Source: Voacanga thouarsii
Lineage: Eukaryota; Streptophyta; Magnoliopsida; Gentianales; Apocynaceae
Assembly (NCBI GenBank): GCA_026120185.1
Contig: JANUWF010001491.1
Coordinates: 4,650,001 to 4,714,000, forward strand
DNA: 64,000 nt
Reading direction: 5' to 3'
Shown here: positions 42,633 to 54,131 of the stretch, one piece after another
Numbering within the stretch: position 1 is the first letter of the stretch
Layout of the letters: every line of letters begins with the position of its first letter
Notes under the pieces: model-generated
The model's database searches: none
Told to the model about the DNA's origin: nothing
Seen by the model: only the letters and a program-made list of their open reading frames with translations
Translations under genes and position numbers: made by a program

Positions 42633-44930
42633 GGCCGAATGGTGACTTCAACCATGGCCATATTTTCTTCATCTCTCTTGGGCGGATCAAGTCTCCTAAG
42701 CATTAGGATCCCTTTGAAACTACTCAAAGGTAGTCAACAATCAAGTAAGCATCATCAAAATCCTCTTTAAATTCTAGATTCATGTCCTTAGGATGTTATT
42801 GGAAGGATATGGATTATGATTAGGGTTTGAGCATATGTTGTTGTGTTGAGCTGAGATTGAACATGAATAAATGTGTGTATATGATGGAGATGGGAATTAA
42901 TGAATGAGTTGATTGTCTTGGACGATTGTATGGTGTTTTAGGGTTTTGTTGCATGCTCTTCATGTCGTGAGTGGTTTATGTGATCAAGCATGTTAGAGAT
43001 TATGTCACCTTTGGTGAATAGGGTTATATTCATGTATTTTTGTTAAAGCCGTGAATATGTTTATGTTAGTAGAGTTTGGATCATGCCTTGGTAAATTTAG
43101 ATCCATGCCTTTATTCATGATTTGGATTATTTGATGAATTGGTGTGGAGTGTATGTTCATGATTATGGTTAGCAATAGAATTATGATCATGACCTTGTTG
43201 TCCCTAAGCTAATTTTATTTCATCAATAAAATGATTATTGCTATATCTTCTTCTTGTGAATTTTGAAAACCCTAGGAAAATGTGGATTTGCTCTCTTATA
43301 TAAAATAATGATAACTTTTATTAAAGAAATAAAATATATAGACATTATGTAAAATAAGAATATCAATTAAAGCCTTTTTCATAAATAATCATAATAGGTA
43401 AAATATTAATTTGGTAAGTCTTATATATTCATAAATACTATTAAAATTTATTTATTAGCTTTTAATCAAAACACATTAAAATTTACTTACAACTAATTCT
43501 AGCTACCAATTATTTTCTAACCATTAATTATTACTGGATTATTATTTTACATAATACCATCTAGGACCTTGGACCCTTAATCAAATAAATCCTAATTTAT
43601 TTTTAGCAAGATTTAAACTTCCCACTTATTGTACCTATTTTCCCAAACTCTAGTTATTTTAATATCGAGTTAGATTTATTTTATAAACCTTTTTATTTAT
43701 TTATCTAGCCTTAAAGCTTGGGACACTAGGGTCATGGTTGTAGTAAGTTGAGCTAGGTTTATTTGTGAAAGTGAATTTCCATTTGAGTTTAATTATGGCT
43801 TATATTTACCCAGGCGGGGTTAGGTCAGTTGTTGGAGTCCTTTGTTTTATCTCGAGCTAAGGTTCTGGTAAGCTCTTGCATAAAACTTGCTGTTGCTAAA
43901 ATTTATTATGGCAAGCTAAACCCGAAGTTTGTGAACACTGAATTGGTAAAGGCAATTAGCGATTGTTTCCTTTCTTGTTTCTGTCAAACCAATTATTTGA
44001 AAATCAGCAAGCAATTTTATTCAAACACTAAACTATTTCTAAATTGATTTTGACAAAGACTTTGGAAATCCTTAATGGCCATTTACAAGTGGTACTATGT
44101 TTTATTCATTTCCCAAGTGGGATATATATATTACGTTGAGTACTCAATAAGGGTAGGCTAGTAGTGCTAGTTTTAAAGAACAAGAGTGAGTCTTCTGGCA
44201 GGAGACTACCTTTAGAAGATAAACTCAACTTAGAGAAACTTCAGTACTACTTAGTCATGTCGGTCTGAGCAAGCAGTTTTCAGTCATGTGGACTGTGTGT
44301 TGCCGGAGTGGACAACCGATTTTGTTTGGGTGTAGAGAAGGAGAAGAATCTTACCCGGTAGGCCGATCACCTACCTTTTGTTAGTCTGCACAAAGTGTGG
44401 CATTCTGACAGTTGTATGGTTGTGGGGCCCAACGTGTGATAACCCATGACCACCTTTGGAGTGGTTGATTTTATTAAACATGTATGGTCAAAAAAGTCAA
44501 AACGCCACTCTTGATTTTGAATACTGTTTATTGCTTGCCAATATTTCTCTTATGAAGATTTTACACTTTGCATTCACGAACTATTTTCACTGGACACTCA
44601 AAGCACACACGGACTTATTGAGATTTTATCTCATCACCCTTTTAACCATGATTTCAAGCTGATCCTACTGTGGGGATGAGTATCTAGTGTTGTCTGCCTT
44701 GGAGGAGATTTTGTTATCTATTTTTATGTAATGCTTTGGGGAAGTTGAGAGTGAATAATTAATTTTTTTTTATGGATTTGTGTTGAATTCCTGAATTGTA
44801 ATTAGTTTTAAGTTTAAAGTATTGTTTTTATTCTATTATATTGATTGTGTGACCTAGTTATAAAGACCCATTGTCCTTTGAACGGGGCGACGTCCCTAAC
44901 CCTGTCGGTCCTAGGTAGTGGGGTGTTACA

Positions 44931-44935
44931 CGTGG
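44931..44935. repeat. Target site duplication of element E, right copy
   Basis: CGTGG, identical to 31929-31933. Confidence 0.93.
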
Positions 44936-45425
44936 GGCCCAACGTATGGTACCCATGGCTTTCTATTTGAGTGGTTGTATTTATTGTGCACTTGTATGGT
45001 TTGAAAAGAGGAAAATGCCACTCTTTATTTTAACTTTATTTATTACTTGCCAGCATTTTCCCTTATGAAATGTTTCAACTTGCAAACACGAACTATTTTA
45101 CCTAAACACTCAAAGAATACACGGACTTACTAAGATTTTTATCTCATCACCCTTTTTATCATGATTTCAAGTCGATTCTGCTGTGGGGATGAGTAGCTAG
45201 TTGTTGCCTACTATGGAAGATATTGTGTTATTTCTTTTATTTAATGCTTTGAGAGATGAGAATGAACAAATTATTTTGGATTCGTTCTTGAATTTTTGGG
45301 TTGTAATAAGTTTAAATTTTAGAGTATTACTTCATTGTTGTTGTGTGACCTAGTTATAAAGAGCCCTTGTCCTTTGGACGGGGCGACATTCCCGACCCTA
45401 TGGGCTTAGGTTATGGGGTGTTACA
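44936..45425 (+). repeat. Element D 5' LTR, terminal fragment
   Basis: Resumes D's LTR after E and ends TATGGGGTGTTACA. It includes the TATAAAG and GACATTCCCG end module. Confidence 0.9.
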
Positions 45426-45427
45426 CG

Positions 45428-45444
45428 TGGTATTAGTGACTAGG
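45428..45444 (+). promoter_or_regulatory. Element D primer-binding site (variant)
   Basis: TGGTATTAGTGACTAGG, two bases after the LTR. One change lies within the first nine bases relative to initiator-Met tRNA. The downstream GTGACTAGG is shared with C. Confidence 0.82.
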
Positions 45445-45522
45445 TTTAGCAAATATTGATAGTATATATTCTATTTATTTAAGTTTAAATATTTATCTAA
45501 CCTATCTTGTTTATGATGTAGG

Positions 45523-46000
45523 ATGGTTAGAATGCTTAGAACCTAAAGGAAAGGGCATCAATGGCATCCTCCTATCCTTATCTACCCAGAAGACATCCCA
45601 GAACCTCAACCTGCACCTCAGCTTACACCGCAGCCAGTTATTCTTTTGGAAGATAGAAGTGATTATGAGGTTCCGATCAATTAGCCATCCCCATTACCTA
45701 TGATAGACTTGAGTTCTGACAGTGAAGATGAGGAGATTCATATGGCATATGTTCCTCTCCCTCATTGACCCATAGTTGATTTGTCAGTTGATAGCGATGA
45801 TCTAGGGGAGATAGATTATGAGTCTCCACCTAGACCTTCCTTCTTGCCTCTACCCAACCAGGTTGAGACCAGGGAGAGTTCTAGGTGACCCAGGAAAGAG
45901 CCAATGGAGAGGTTTGCAAGTGGGGGCTAGGATAGACTTCTCCAAGAACTCTGGGGAATGGTTATATGAGGCCGACCTTGAAGATTCTGATGAGGACTTG
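45523..46000 (+). pseudogene. Element D pre-gag acidic ORF
   Basis: ATG at 45523 (MVRMLRT then TAA). The same frame continues QWHPPILIYPED, PMIDLSSDSEDEEIHMAYVP, a TGA, PIVDLSVDSDDLGEIDYESP and PRPSFLPLPNQVET. A stop at ESSR-stop-PRKEP and a frameshift before DFSKNSGEWLYEADLEDSDED follow. The final stop is lost (DED then leucine). Motif two (IDLSSDSEDEE) and motif three (IVDLSVDSDD) are well preserved although the gene is dead. Confidence 0.7.
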
Positions 46001-46261
46001 AGGGCAAAGAGCTATTATGATCAGGATGTTTATTTATTATTTTTCGTAAACTTCTATGTTAAGGATTTCCTTTCTGTTTACTGCTTTCATTTCAAACTTA
46101 TTCAAATAAGATTACTTGAGTACTTTAAGATTTGAATGAACAATTCTTTAGATAAAATTTGCATCTGATGTTCTTTTACTTAAATCTGACTGTGAATGCA
46201 TGCTCAACTAAAATGATTTAACCATTGAATGCATAAACTCATCATTCGGATATGGCTTAGA

Positions 46262-47340
46262 ATGGCACCCAAGCGTCGTGTAGCTACATCAGGTAGGAGA
46301 GTTCCAGAGGCAGAACATATGGCACCAGAAGTTGAAACGACCCAAATGTAGTCACCAACCAGGGAATTGAGAGTGAACCAGATATGGGAATGGGGTTTGA
46401 AGCACCAGCAGAAGTGACGATGGGGTAAGAATTTAGTAAAATAGCAAAGATTCTATAAACTTTGACTGAGTGGAGGAATCCCAATGGAGATGATGTGGCA
46501 TTGGAGCGATTTTTTAAATTTCAACCGCCTGTCTTCTTAGGCGAAGCTGAACAAGATTAGAAAGATGAGCAATGGATCGAGCAGATAGAGGATATATTTG
46601 CTATGCTTTAGTACATAGAGGAGCGAATGGTTAAGTTTGCTACATTCCATTTGAGGGGCCGAGCTCGGGCATGGTGGCAGCGGGTTCAGGATGACTGGGA
46701 GATGGTTGATCAGGAATGGACATGGTCTAATTTTGTTCAAGCATTCAGAGTTGAGTATATTCCCCAGTGGATAGTGGAAAAGTGGGAGGGCAAGTTCCAG
46801 AATTTAAAGCAGGGAGGTATTATAATGGCCCAACACGCAGCATAATTTACCCAACTAGTGAAATACTGTAAGAGCTTAGTTGACACCGAACGGAACAGAA
46901 CGAGGCAGTTTATCAGGGGACCAAGGAAGGAATTGAGGAGGGTGTTGGCACCTTCTCCACCAACGACCTATTCGGGGACCGTAGACGCAGCTACCCAGAC
47001 AGAAAATGAGGACTGTAGCAGAATGGCACCAAGGCCTTTCCAGCCGCCAAGGCAACCACAAGGACACTTTCCAGACGTAGCAATCCAACAAGCACCCCGC
47101 CAACCAACAGTGGCAAAATTGGGGAAAGTAAGCTCGGACAGCACCGGCTGGTCCTACACAGAACCTTCCGTTATGCCGACAGTGTGGAAAAAGAGGCCAC
47201 ATAGAGAAGAACTGTTGGTTCAAAAGAGGAGAGTGGAAATGTTACCACTGCGGGGACCCGAACCATTTGCGGAACGCTTGCCCTAAACCGCACTAAGTCA
47301 GACAAGGAAATCTGGCTTAGAATCTGGGGTCCAATAGAGC
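46262..47340 (+). pseudogene. gag: Element D gag
   Basis: ATG at 46262 (MAPKRRVATSGRRVPEAEHMA), followed by stops and frame changes. The capsid core is open from 46627: MVKFATFHLRGRARAWWQRV, QDDWEMVDQEWTWSNFV, EYIPQWIVEKWEGKFQNLKQ, then a stop in HAA-stop-FTQL. The region YCKSLVDTERNRTRQFIRG follows. Two CCHC zinc knuckles lie together at about 47172-47285 (CRQCGKRGHIEKNC and [14 protein letters not shown]). Structural protein of the particle, not functional now. Confidence 0.85.
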
Positions 47341-47866
47341 CAATACCATGGGAGCTTCCGGAAGTGGAGCATCGAAGCCTCAACTGAAAGCAAAGGTATT
47401 CGCTCTCAACAAAGAAGAGATTGGAACCGATGTAGCAGTAGTGGAAAAAACGTTTACTATTCAAGGACGTTCCTTTAATGCATTGATAGACCTTGGATCT
47501 ACTCATTCCTATTTATACAAGAACTATGCATGTTATTTGGGATGGGATGGAGTAGAGTTACCTTTTATCTTGTTGGTGAGTACACTTTTGGGGAAAGCGG
47601 TGCAAGCAGATCGGTATGTGCGAAATTGTAAAATTGAGGTGCGAAGAGAAAGCTTGGAGGGAGATTTGATAGTGCTGGATATTCATGATTATGATTTGAT
47701 ATTGGGAATGGATTGGCAAGCAAAGTATTGGGCTAGGGTAGACTACAAAAATAAATCGGTCCAGTTCATTAGACCAGGTTGTGATGTGTTGGAATTTAAT
47801 GGCAAGAGTGTGAAGAAATTGAAGTATTTGATAGCTGGGGCTAAGGCCCGAAAATTGATAAAGTAG
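47341..47866 (+). pseudogene. pol: Element D aspartic protease
   Basis: Reads [40 protein letters not shown] (active site DLGS in place of DPGS), LPFILLVSTLLGKAVQAD and LILGMDWQAKYWARVDYKNK. It ends at TAG after ARKLIK where others have CAG. The frame is open through the enzyme, so this is one of the less damaged protease copies. Confidence 0.87.
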
Positions 47867-48700
47867 GGATGTCAAGGATACTTGGCTTATGTAATAAACA
47901 AGCCAAAGAACCAATGCACTCCGGAGGATACTGAGGTAGTGAAGGATTTTCCCAATGTGTTCCCCATGGTACTCACTTCTCTACCTCCCTGCCAAGAAGT
48001 TGAATTTACCATTGACCTAGTTCCAGGAGCGGAGCCGGTATCCCGAACCCTATATCGGATGGCACCAGCAGAGTTGAAAGAACCAAAGGAGCAATTAGAT
48101 GAGTTAGTGAAGCAAGGCTACATCAGACCTAGCACGTCGCCCTGGGGAGCACCGGTGCTGTTTGTGAAGAAGAAAAATGGGACTTTGAGACTGTATATCA
48201 ACTATCAAGGCTTGAACAACCTGACGATGAAGAATAAGTATCCCCTACCACTGATTGATGAGCTATTCGACTAGTTACAAGGATCCAGTTCCTACTCCAA
48301 ATTGGACCTGAGGTAAGAGTACTATTAAGTGAGGATAAAAGAGGAGGATATCCCCAAGACGGCCTTCAACACTAGATATGGACATTATGAGTTCATCGTA
48401 ATTCCATTCGAGGTGACCAATGCTCCAGCAGTATTTATGGATTTGATGCATCGAGTGTTCCGACCCTATTTGGACAAGTTCGTGGTAGTTTTTATTGACG
48501 ACATCCTAATTTATTCCAAGAGTCTAGAGGAGCATGCAGAAAATTTGAAACTGGTATTGGAGAAACTGCAGGAGCACAAACTTTACGCCAAGTTTAGCAA
48601 TTGTGAGTTTTGGCTGGATTGTGTGGCATTTCTTAGCCACGTGGAGAACAAGGATGGAATCAAGGTAGACCTAGCAAAGGTTGAAGCAGTGTCAGACTAG
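47867..48700 (+). pseudogene. pol: Element D reverse transcriptase
   Basis: The N-terminal half (47882-48274) reads [40 protein letters not shown] and [17 protein letters not shown]. It ends with LFD then TAG (48272-48274). Stops also replace residues in DLR-stop-EYY-stop-VRIKEED. The catalytic half is open ([34 protein letters not shown]) and ends at TAG for tryptophan in VSDWKQ. Confidence 0.87.
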
Positions 48701-49344
48701 AAGCAACCGGAGAATATCACTGAGATTCGAAGCTTCTTGGAATTGGCTGGTTACTATGGGAGGTTCATCAAAGGATTCTCGATGCTCACATCGCCTATTA
48801 CCCGACTGTTAAGGAAAGGTGTACCATTTGTTTGGAGTGAAAAATATGAGAAGAGTTTCTAAGAGCTGAATCGAAGATTGATAATAACACCAGTGTTGAG
48901 TCTGCCAGAGGGAGATAAGCCTTACACTCTGTATACCGATGCTTCGAAAGAAGGATTGGAGCAGTTTTGATGCAAGATCGAAAGGTGATCACCTATGCTT
49001 CCCAGAAGTTGAGGCCTCATAAAGTCAACTACCCTACGCATGACCTAGAGTTGGCTGCTATTTTGTTTGCATTAATGAAGTGGCGACATTACTTATACAG
49101 GGCTGAATATGAAGTGTTCACTGACCACAAGAGCCTAAAGTACATCTTCATCCAGAAGGATTTGAATCTGAGACAGCGAAGATGGATAGAATTTTTGGAA
49201 GAGTACCGTTGTCCAATCAAGTATCATCCTAGGAAGGCCAACGTTGTTGCTGATACCCTGAGTAGAAAAGTAGGTATGGTTAGATTAAAAGTGCAGGAGA
49301 TTCAAGTAGTTCAGGATGTATTGGAGAGAAGAGCAGAAGTGTAA
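48701..49344 (+). pseudogene. pol: Element D RT connection and RNase H
   Basis: Follows as [30 protein letters not shown], then a one-base loss before [19 protein letters not shown]. From 48967 it is open: [52 protein letters not shown]. RNase H residues are largely intact. It ends at TAA after ERRAEV. Confidence 0.86.
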
Positions 49345-49374
49345 GGGGAGAAAATTGTTGTTAGCAACCTGAGG

Positions 49375-49688
49375 TTGGTACTAGCTCTAAGGCGGGAAAT
49401 TATTGAAGCCCAACAAGGTGACGCAGAATTTCAGCTTTTCAAGGATAAGGAGCTTAAATGGCAAGGCAGTGAATTCTGGCAAGACAAAGCAGGAGTTTTG
49501 TATTTTAGAGATCGGTTGTGTGAACTCAGAGAACATCAATTGAAAAACAGAATTTTGGAAGAGGCGTATAAGAGCAAGTACGTCGTTCATCCAGGGGAAG
49601 TCAAGATGCACCAGGATCTGAAGAGGGCCTATTGGTGGCCTGAAATGAAGCGGGACGTGGTTAAATATGTCTCAACCAAGCTATTCTG
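49375..49688 (+). pseudogene. pol: Element D integrase zinc-binding segment, truncated
   Basis: Reads LALRREIIEAQQGDAEFQLF (CGG at the codon that is TAG in A, C and E), RILEEAYKSKYVVHPGEVKM, HQDLKRAYWWPEMKRDVVKY and VST. Homology then stops abruptly and LTR sequence begins. The catalytic core, chromodomain and polypurine tract are gone. Confidence 0.88.
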
Positions 49689-50135
49689 ACCATATTTTCT
49701 ACCGTAATTCACTCCCTCAATTACTCGTTTTGAATTTCAAACAACCAGCTTTCCTTCTTTTCCTTAATCTAAAAATTCAATCTCAAGGAAACCCTCAATC
49801 ATTCGACCAAACACTTTCAACAATTTCGTCCAACACTTCTCTCTATTCTCTCCATTTTTCCAAAGCACACCAAGAACACCAAGAACACACACCACAATTC
49901 TCCAAGCCTAAGACCAATTTGAACACCTCTAATCTTTTCCAAAAACTCCAGATAATATCTACTCATCCTCAAGAATCCATTTGTACAAATTATAACATCA
50001 AACGCTAAAAAGAAGATTCTATTTTTGGATCAAAAACCTGAATTTTTCTTGAAGATTCAAGAACTCTCTCAACGTAACCATGAATGATTATGTTCATCTT
50101 CTATTCCTTTTAAATCTTTAAAATAAAGTACTAAT

Positions 50136-50205
<70 letters not shown>

Positions 50206-52452
50206 GACTGAAATGGTTGTTCCAACCATGGCCATTTTTCTTCTTCCTCCTTGGACGGATCAAGCCTTCCAAGAGTGAGGATTCTCTTGTGACTTCTTCA
50301 AGGTATTCATCATTCAAGTAAGCTTCTTCAACCTTCTCTTTAAATTCTAGATTCATGTCTTTTGGATGTTGTTGGAAAAGGATGGATTATGATTAGAGAT
50401 TTAGCATATGTTTTTATGATGGAGTTGAGATTGAATAATGAGGATGATTTGTCTTGGTTGAGTTTTATGATGTTTTTGGGTTTGTTTCATGCTCTTCGTG
50501 TCATGAGTTAGTGTGGATGATTAGGCATGACAGATATTATGTCACCTTTGGTGAATAGGGTTTTATGTTCTTGTATTCTTGTTGAAGCCATGAATATGAG
50601 TATGTTTAGTGGAGTTTGGATCATGTGATGGTAGATTTAGATCTATGCTTTTATTTATGAGTTGAATGGTTAGTGGATTGCTGTTAGAGTTTATGTTCAT
50701 GATTATGGTTAGTAATAGGAGAATTATGATCATAACCTTGTTATTCCTAAATTATTTAAGTTAGCCAATTTTAATGCATTAATAAAAATTAATACTATAT
50801 TTTCTTCTATTGATTTCGAAAACCCTAGAAAAATGTGGAATTGGGCTGTTATATGAAATAATGATATTTTAGCCAAATACGTGATATCTTTTATTAAAAT
50901 TAAAATATAAAAATATTATATATGATAATAATATTAAATAAAGCCTTTCATATAAATAATCATAATAGGTAAAATATTCATATATTCATAAATACTATTA
51001 AAATTTATTTATTATCTTTTAATCAAAATATATTAAAATATACTTATTAATTTTATTTATCAATTATTTTCTAACTATTAATTATTAATTAAGAGAATAG
51101 TAATAGTTTATTATTTTAATAATATCATCTAGGACTTAGGACCCTTTATCAAATAAACCCTAGTTTATTTATAACAAGATTTAAACCTTCAACTTATTAG
51201 TAAATATTTCACAAACCCTAGTTATTTTATTATCAAGCTAGATTTATTTTATAAAATTCTTTTGATTATCTAGCCTTAAAGTTTGGAACATTAAGGTTAT
51301 GATTGTACGAAGTTGAACTAGGATTAATTATAGAAGCAAATTTGGCTTGAGTTTAATTATAGCTTGTGTTTACCCCAAGCAGGGTTAGGTCAGATTTGGA
51401 AGATCTTTGAGTAAGCTCAAGCAAAGCATCAGGTAAGCTCCTGCATAAAACTTGTTTGATGTAAAAGGTTACTATGGCAAGCTAAACACGAAGTATGTGA
51501 ACACTTATTTTGTTAAGGCAATTCAGGACAGATTCCTTGCTTGTTTCAGTTAAACAAATTATTAAAAAATCAACAAGCAGTTTTGCTCAAATACCAAACT
51601 ATTTCTAAAACCAATTTTGACACGAACTTTAGAAACCCTTAATTTCCATTTTCAAGTAAAGCTATGCTTTATCGGTTTTCTCACAAGTGGGACAATCAAC
51701 GTTGAGTACTCAATAAGGGTAGGCTAATAGTACTAGTTTTGAATAGCAAGAGCTAGTCTTCTAGTAGGAGGCCACCTCCAAAAGATGAACTCAACTTGGA
51801 AAAGTGACAGTACTACTCAGTTATGCCGGTCCGAGCTAGCAAGTTTCAGTCATATGGACTGTGTATTGTCGGAGTGGACAATCGGTTTTGTTTGGGTGTA
51901 GAGAAGGAGTATCTTACCCGGTAGGCCGATCACCTACCTTTTGTCAGTCTGCACGAAGTGTGGCCCAACATATGGTACCCAAGGCCGCCTATTTGAGTGG
52001 TTGTATTTATTGTGCACTTGTATGGTTTGAAAAGAGAAAAATGACACTCTGTATTTTAACTTTAATTATTGCTTGCCAGTATTTTCCCTTATGAAATGTT
52101 TCAACTTGCATACATGAACTGTTTTACCAGAACACTCAAAGCACACACGGACTTACTGAGATTTTTATCTCATCACCCTTTTTACCATGATTTCAGGTCA
52201 ATTCTACTGTGGGGATGAGTAGCTAGTTGTTGCCTACTTTGGATGATATTGTGTTATTTATTTTATGTAATGCTTTGAGAGATGGGAATGAACAATTTAT
52301 TTTGGATTCGTTCTTGAATTTTTGGATTGTAATAAGTTTTAATTTTAGAGTATTGGCTCATTGTTGTTGTGTGACTTAGTTATAAAGCCCCCTTGTCCTT
52401 TGGACAGGGTGACATCCCCGGACCTGTTGGGCCTAGGTTGTTGGGTGTTACA
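49689..52452 (+). repeat. Element D 3' LTR, 5'-truncated (2.76 kb)
   Basis: Begins ACCATATTTTCTACC, corresponding to about 33405 inside E's LTR, so the first 1.47 kb or so is missing, including the tRNA-like module. It ends GGGTGTTACA at 52452. It includes the longest CT tract of the window, the AT-rich block, the palindrome (51702-51713) and the end module. No gene inside. Confidence 0.9.
50137..50205. repeat. (CT)n microsatellite in D 3' LTR
   Basis: About 34 CT units with one TTCT interruption. Longest dinucleotide tract in the window. Confidence 0.97.
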
Positions 52453-53000
52453 ATTCGCATGTGCCATATGATTCATAATAAAATGACCCTAAGTCACCAA
52501 GCTTGTGTAACTTAGAAACACGATTTTCGTTTACATGGCCAAAACGACAATGCCATAAGTAAGAGGTGTTAGAATTATCCATTTTAGGTTTCCTATTGTT
52601 TATATTAAGAACTGGATTATCTAAGTCTAGAACATATAAACCATTAACTAGAATTACTGAACTATAATGAATATCAATCAATGAAAAAGAACAGCATTTG
52701 TTCTTAAATATCCAATGAAATCCATTTAAGTCTAAACACGCAACTGAGATAATGTTTTTCATTAAAACTGGTACATAATAACAATTTTGTAATTCTAGAA
52801 TTAATCCCGAAGGCAGGTTCAGCTCGTATGTCCCCCACAACAAATGCCGCAACCTTTGCCCCATTTGTTGTACGTAGGTCCACGCCACCTTTCTTTAGCC
52901 TTCTACTACTCTTTAGTCCCTACAAGTTATTGTAGAAATGAGATCCATATCTAGTATCTAATACTCATATCTTTTTTCTAAAGGTAGTATTTATCTCAAT
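52453..53000 (-). pseudogene. pol: Copia F protease remnant and GAG-pre-integrase domain
   Basis: The GAG-pre-integrase domain is clear: NLPSGLILELQNCYYVPVLM, KNIISVACLDLNGFHWIF and the zinc-like end TSYLWHCRFGHVNENRVSKL. Upstream the protease active site reads VLDTRYGSH (expected DTG, here DTR), with stops and a frameshift near VDLRTTNGAKVAAFVVG. The order protease then GAG-pre-integrase is diagnostic of Ty1/copia. D's insertion truncates it. Confidence 0.85.
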
Positions 53001-53059
53001 CATAAACATACCCGGAGTAGAAGTAGAAGTACTTGTAAGCTTCTCCTTCTACTTTTGGT

Positions 53060-53290
53060 CTTTAATGATCTTCAAGTAGGCTTTGCAGTCGTACCTCTAA
53101 TGGAATATCTTACCACAATGATGGCATGGGCCCTTGGTAGCTACGTCCTTCTTCTTCACACCACATTTGGGCTTCATGGTTGCTTTCTTCCTCTTTTGAA
53201 ATTTCTTCTTTGAAGAAGATTCTACCATTAAAACTGTATTGGAATCCTTCTTCATGGAGGACTCTGTAATTTTGAGAAGATTGATCAACT
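53060..53290 (-). pseudogene. gag: Copia F Gag zinc knuckle region
   Basis: A lysine-rich stretch (KKKFQKRKKATMKPKCGVKK) precedes CHHCGKIFH-stop-RYDC. This is a C-x2-C-x4-H-x4-C zinc knuckle with TAG inside its last spacer. It is the RNA-binding end of copia Gag. Confidence 0.82.
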
Positions 53291-53380
53291 AAGGAATGGT
53301 ACACTCAATCTTTTTCATCTGATAGTTAATCACAAACTATGAGAAACTATTAGGCAAAGACTGTAGAATTAAGTCAACAC

Positions 53381-53842
53381 TTAAGTCAGATGTATTGCAA
53401 ACCTGAGAGATTCAAGCTTCTGTATCAAGCCCAACATCTTCAGCCCATGAGTTGCCACAGAAGAACCCTTTTCCATTTTGCAATGGAATAGTTGCTTCGA
53501 GATCTCGTATCTCTTAGTTTTGACTTGGGCATCAAACAGCTCTCGAAGATGTAGTATAATCGATTGAGCATTCATATGCTCGTGCTGTTTATGCAACTCG
53601 GGAGTCATGGATGACAGCATAATACATGATGCTATATCACTATCCTCCTTGTGCCTTTTGTGGATAGCATGCTCATCAGCATGAGCTTCTTGAGTTGGTG
53701 GTGGTGGAATAGGAGCATCTAGCACGTAGAACAACTTTTCTAAGTTAAAAATGATTCTCAAATTTCTATACTAGTCGAGGTAGTTTGATTTGGTTAACTT
53801 GTTGGTTTCCAAGTTGGTACGTAGGTTTAAGTTTGTTGACAT
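53381..53842 (-). pseudogene. gag: Copia F gag N-terminus
   Basis: ATG at 53842-53840 begins MSTNLNLRTNLETNKLTKSN, then YLD-stop-YRNLRIIFNLEK (TAG where tryptophan is usual). It continues LEKLFYVLDAPIPPPPTQEA, ASCIMLSSMTPELHKQHEHM and LRELFDAQVKTKRYEISKQL. This is the copia Gag domain that forms the particle. It ends in a stop after RFAIHLT; homologous sequence continues in broken frames to the zinc knuckle. Confidence 0.85.
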
Positions 53843-54131
53843 GATGCAAGTGTTCTAGATGTAAAAATAGAGAGGATTAGCTATTGTATATGCACATGAA
53901 ATGAAAATAATTACAACTTTAATTAAATGCATTTTTACTCCACTATTTTACTCAAACCAATAGCCCCCACTACTGATTCGGGAAAGCCTGTTAGAAGCTT
54001 TCCTAGTGGACCGGTATCTAAATTCCTCAAGAATAACCTTGGATTTGCCCAACATGCTGTTAGGTATCTCAGGCTTATATACTATACGGCGCACCAGAAA
54101 ATAAACGAGATACTAACCCGGGACCCACCAA
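53843..54131 (-). other. Copia F leader
   Basis: Non-coding stretch between gag and the inferred LTR end. No clear initiator-Met primer-binding site is visible. TGGTGGGTCCCGGGTTAG (minus strand, 54113-54130) sits where a primer site would lie, but I cannot match it to a tRNA with confidence. Confidence 0.4.

Larger units (their letters stand above)
31934..44930 (+). mobile_element. Element E: complete Tekay-type retrotransposon, 13.0 kb
   Basis: Plus-strand element inserted in D's 5' LTR, with both LTRs, primer-binding site, polypurine tract and a matching CGTGG duplication. The LTRs differ in length (4281 and 3291 bp) because the 3' LTR suffered a deletion with a small inversion. Coding regions are broken by many stops and frameshifts. 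It belongs to the same broad group as A and C but a distinct subfamily closer to D. Confidence 0.95.
41640..44930 (+). repeat. Element E 3' LTR with internal deletion (3291 bp)
   Basis: Starts TATGAAACC (TG mutated to TA) and ends GGTGTTACA. Compared with the 5' LTR it lacks about 1.0 kb corresponding to 32360-33371. A 46-bp piece of that region remains in inverted orientation (42060-42105). The tRNA-like module, CT tract, AT-rich block and palindrome (44136-44147) are present. Confidence 0.94.
44931..52452 (+). mobile_element. Element D, main part
   Basis: D is the oldest Tekay-type element of the plus-strand stack. It includes the end of its 5' LTR (to 45425), primer-binding site, pre-gag ORF, gag, protease, RT, RNase H, the start of integrase, then a deletion into the 3' LTR (49689-52452). 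ATTCG (52453-52457) after the 3' LTR is the presumed target duplication. It interrupts a copia element. Confidence 0.9.

Noticed and set aside
49667..50008. 104-113-codon ORFs spanning the integrase-LTR joint in D
   Set aside because: Chimeric frames produced by the deletion.
50069..50356. ORFs across the GA/CT tracts (also 6148-6408)
   Set aside because: Runs of S/L or R/E residues come from the dinucleotide repeat; no start context or homology.
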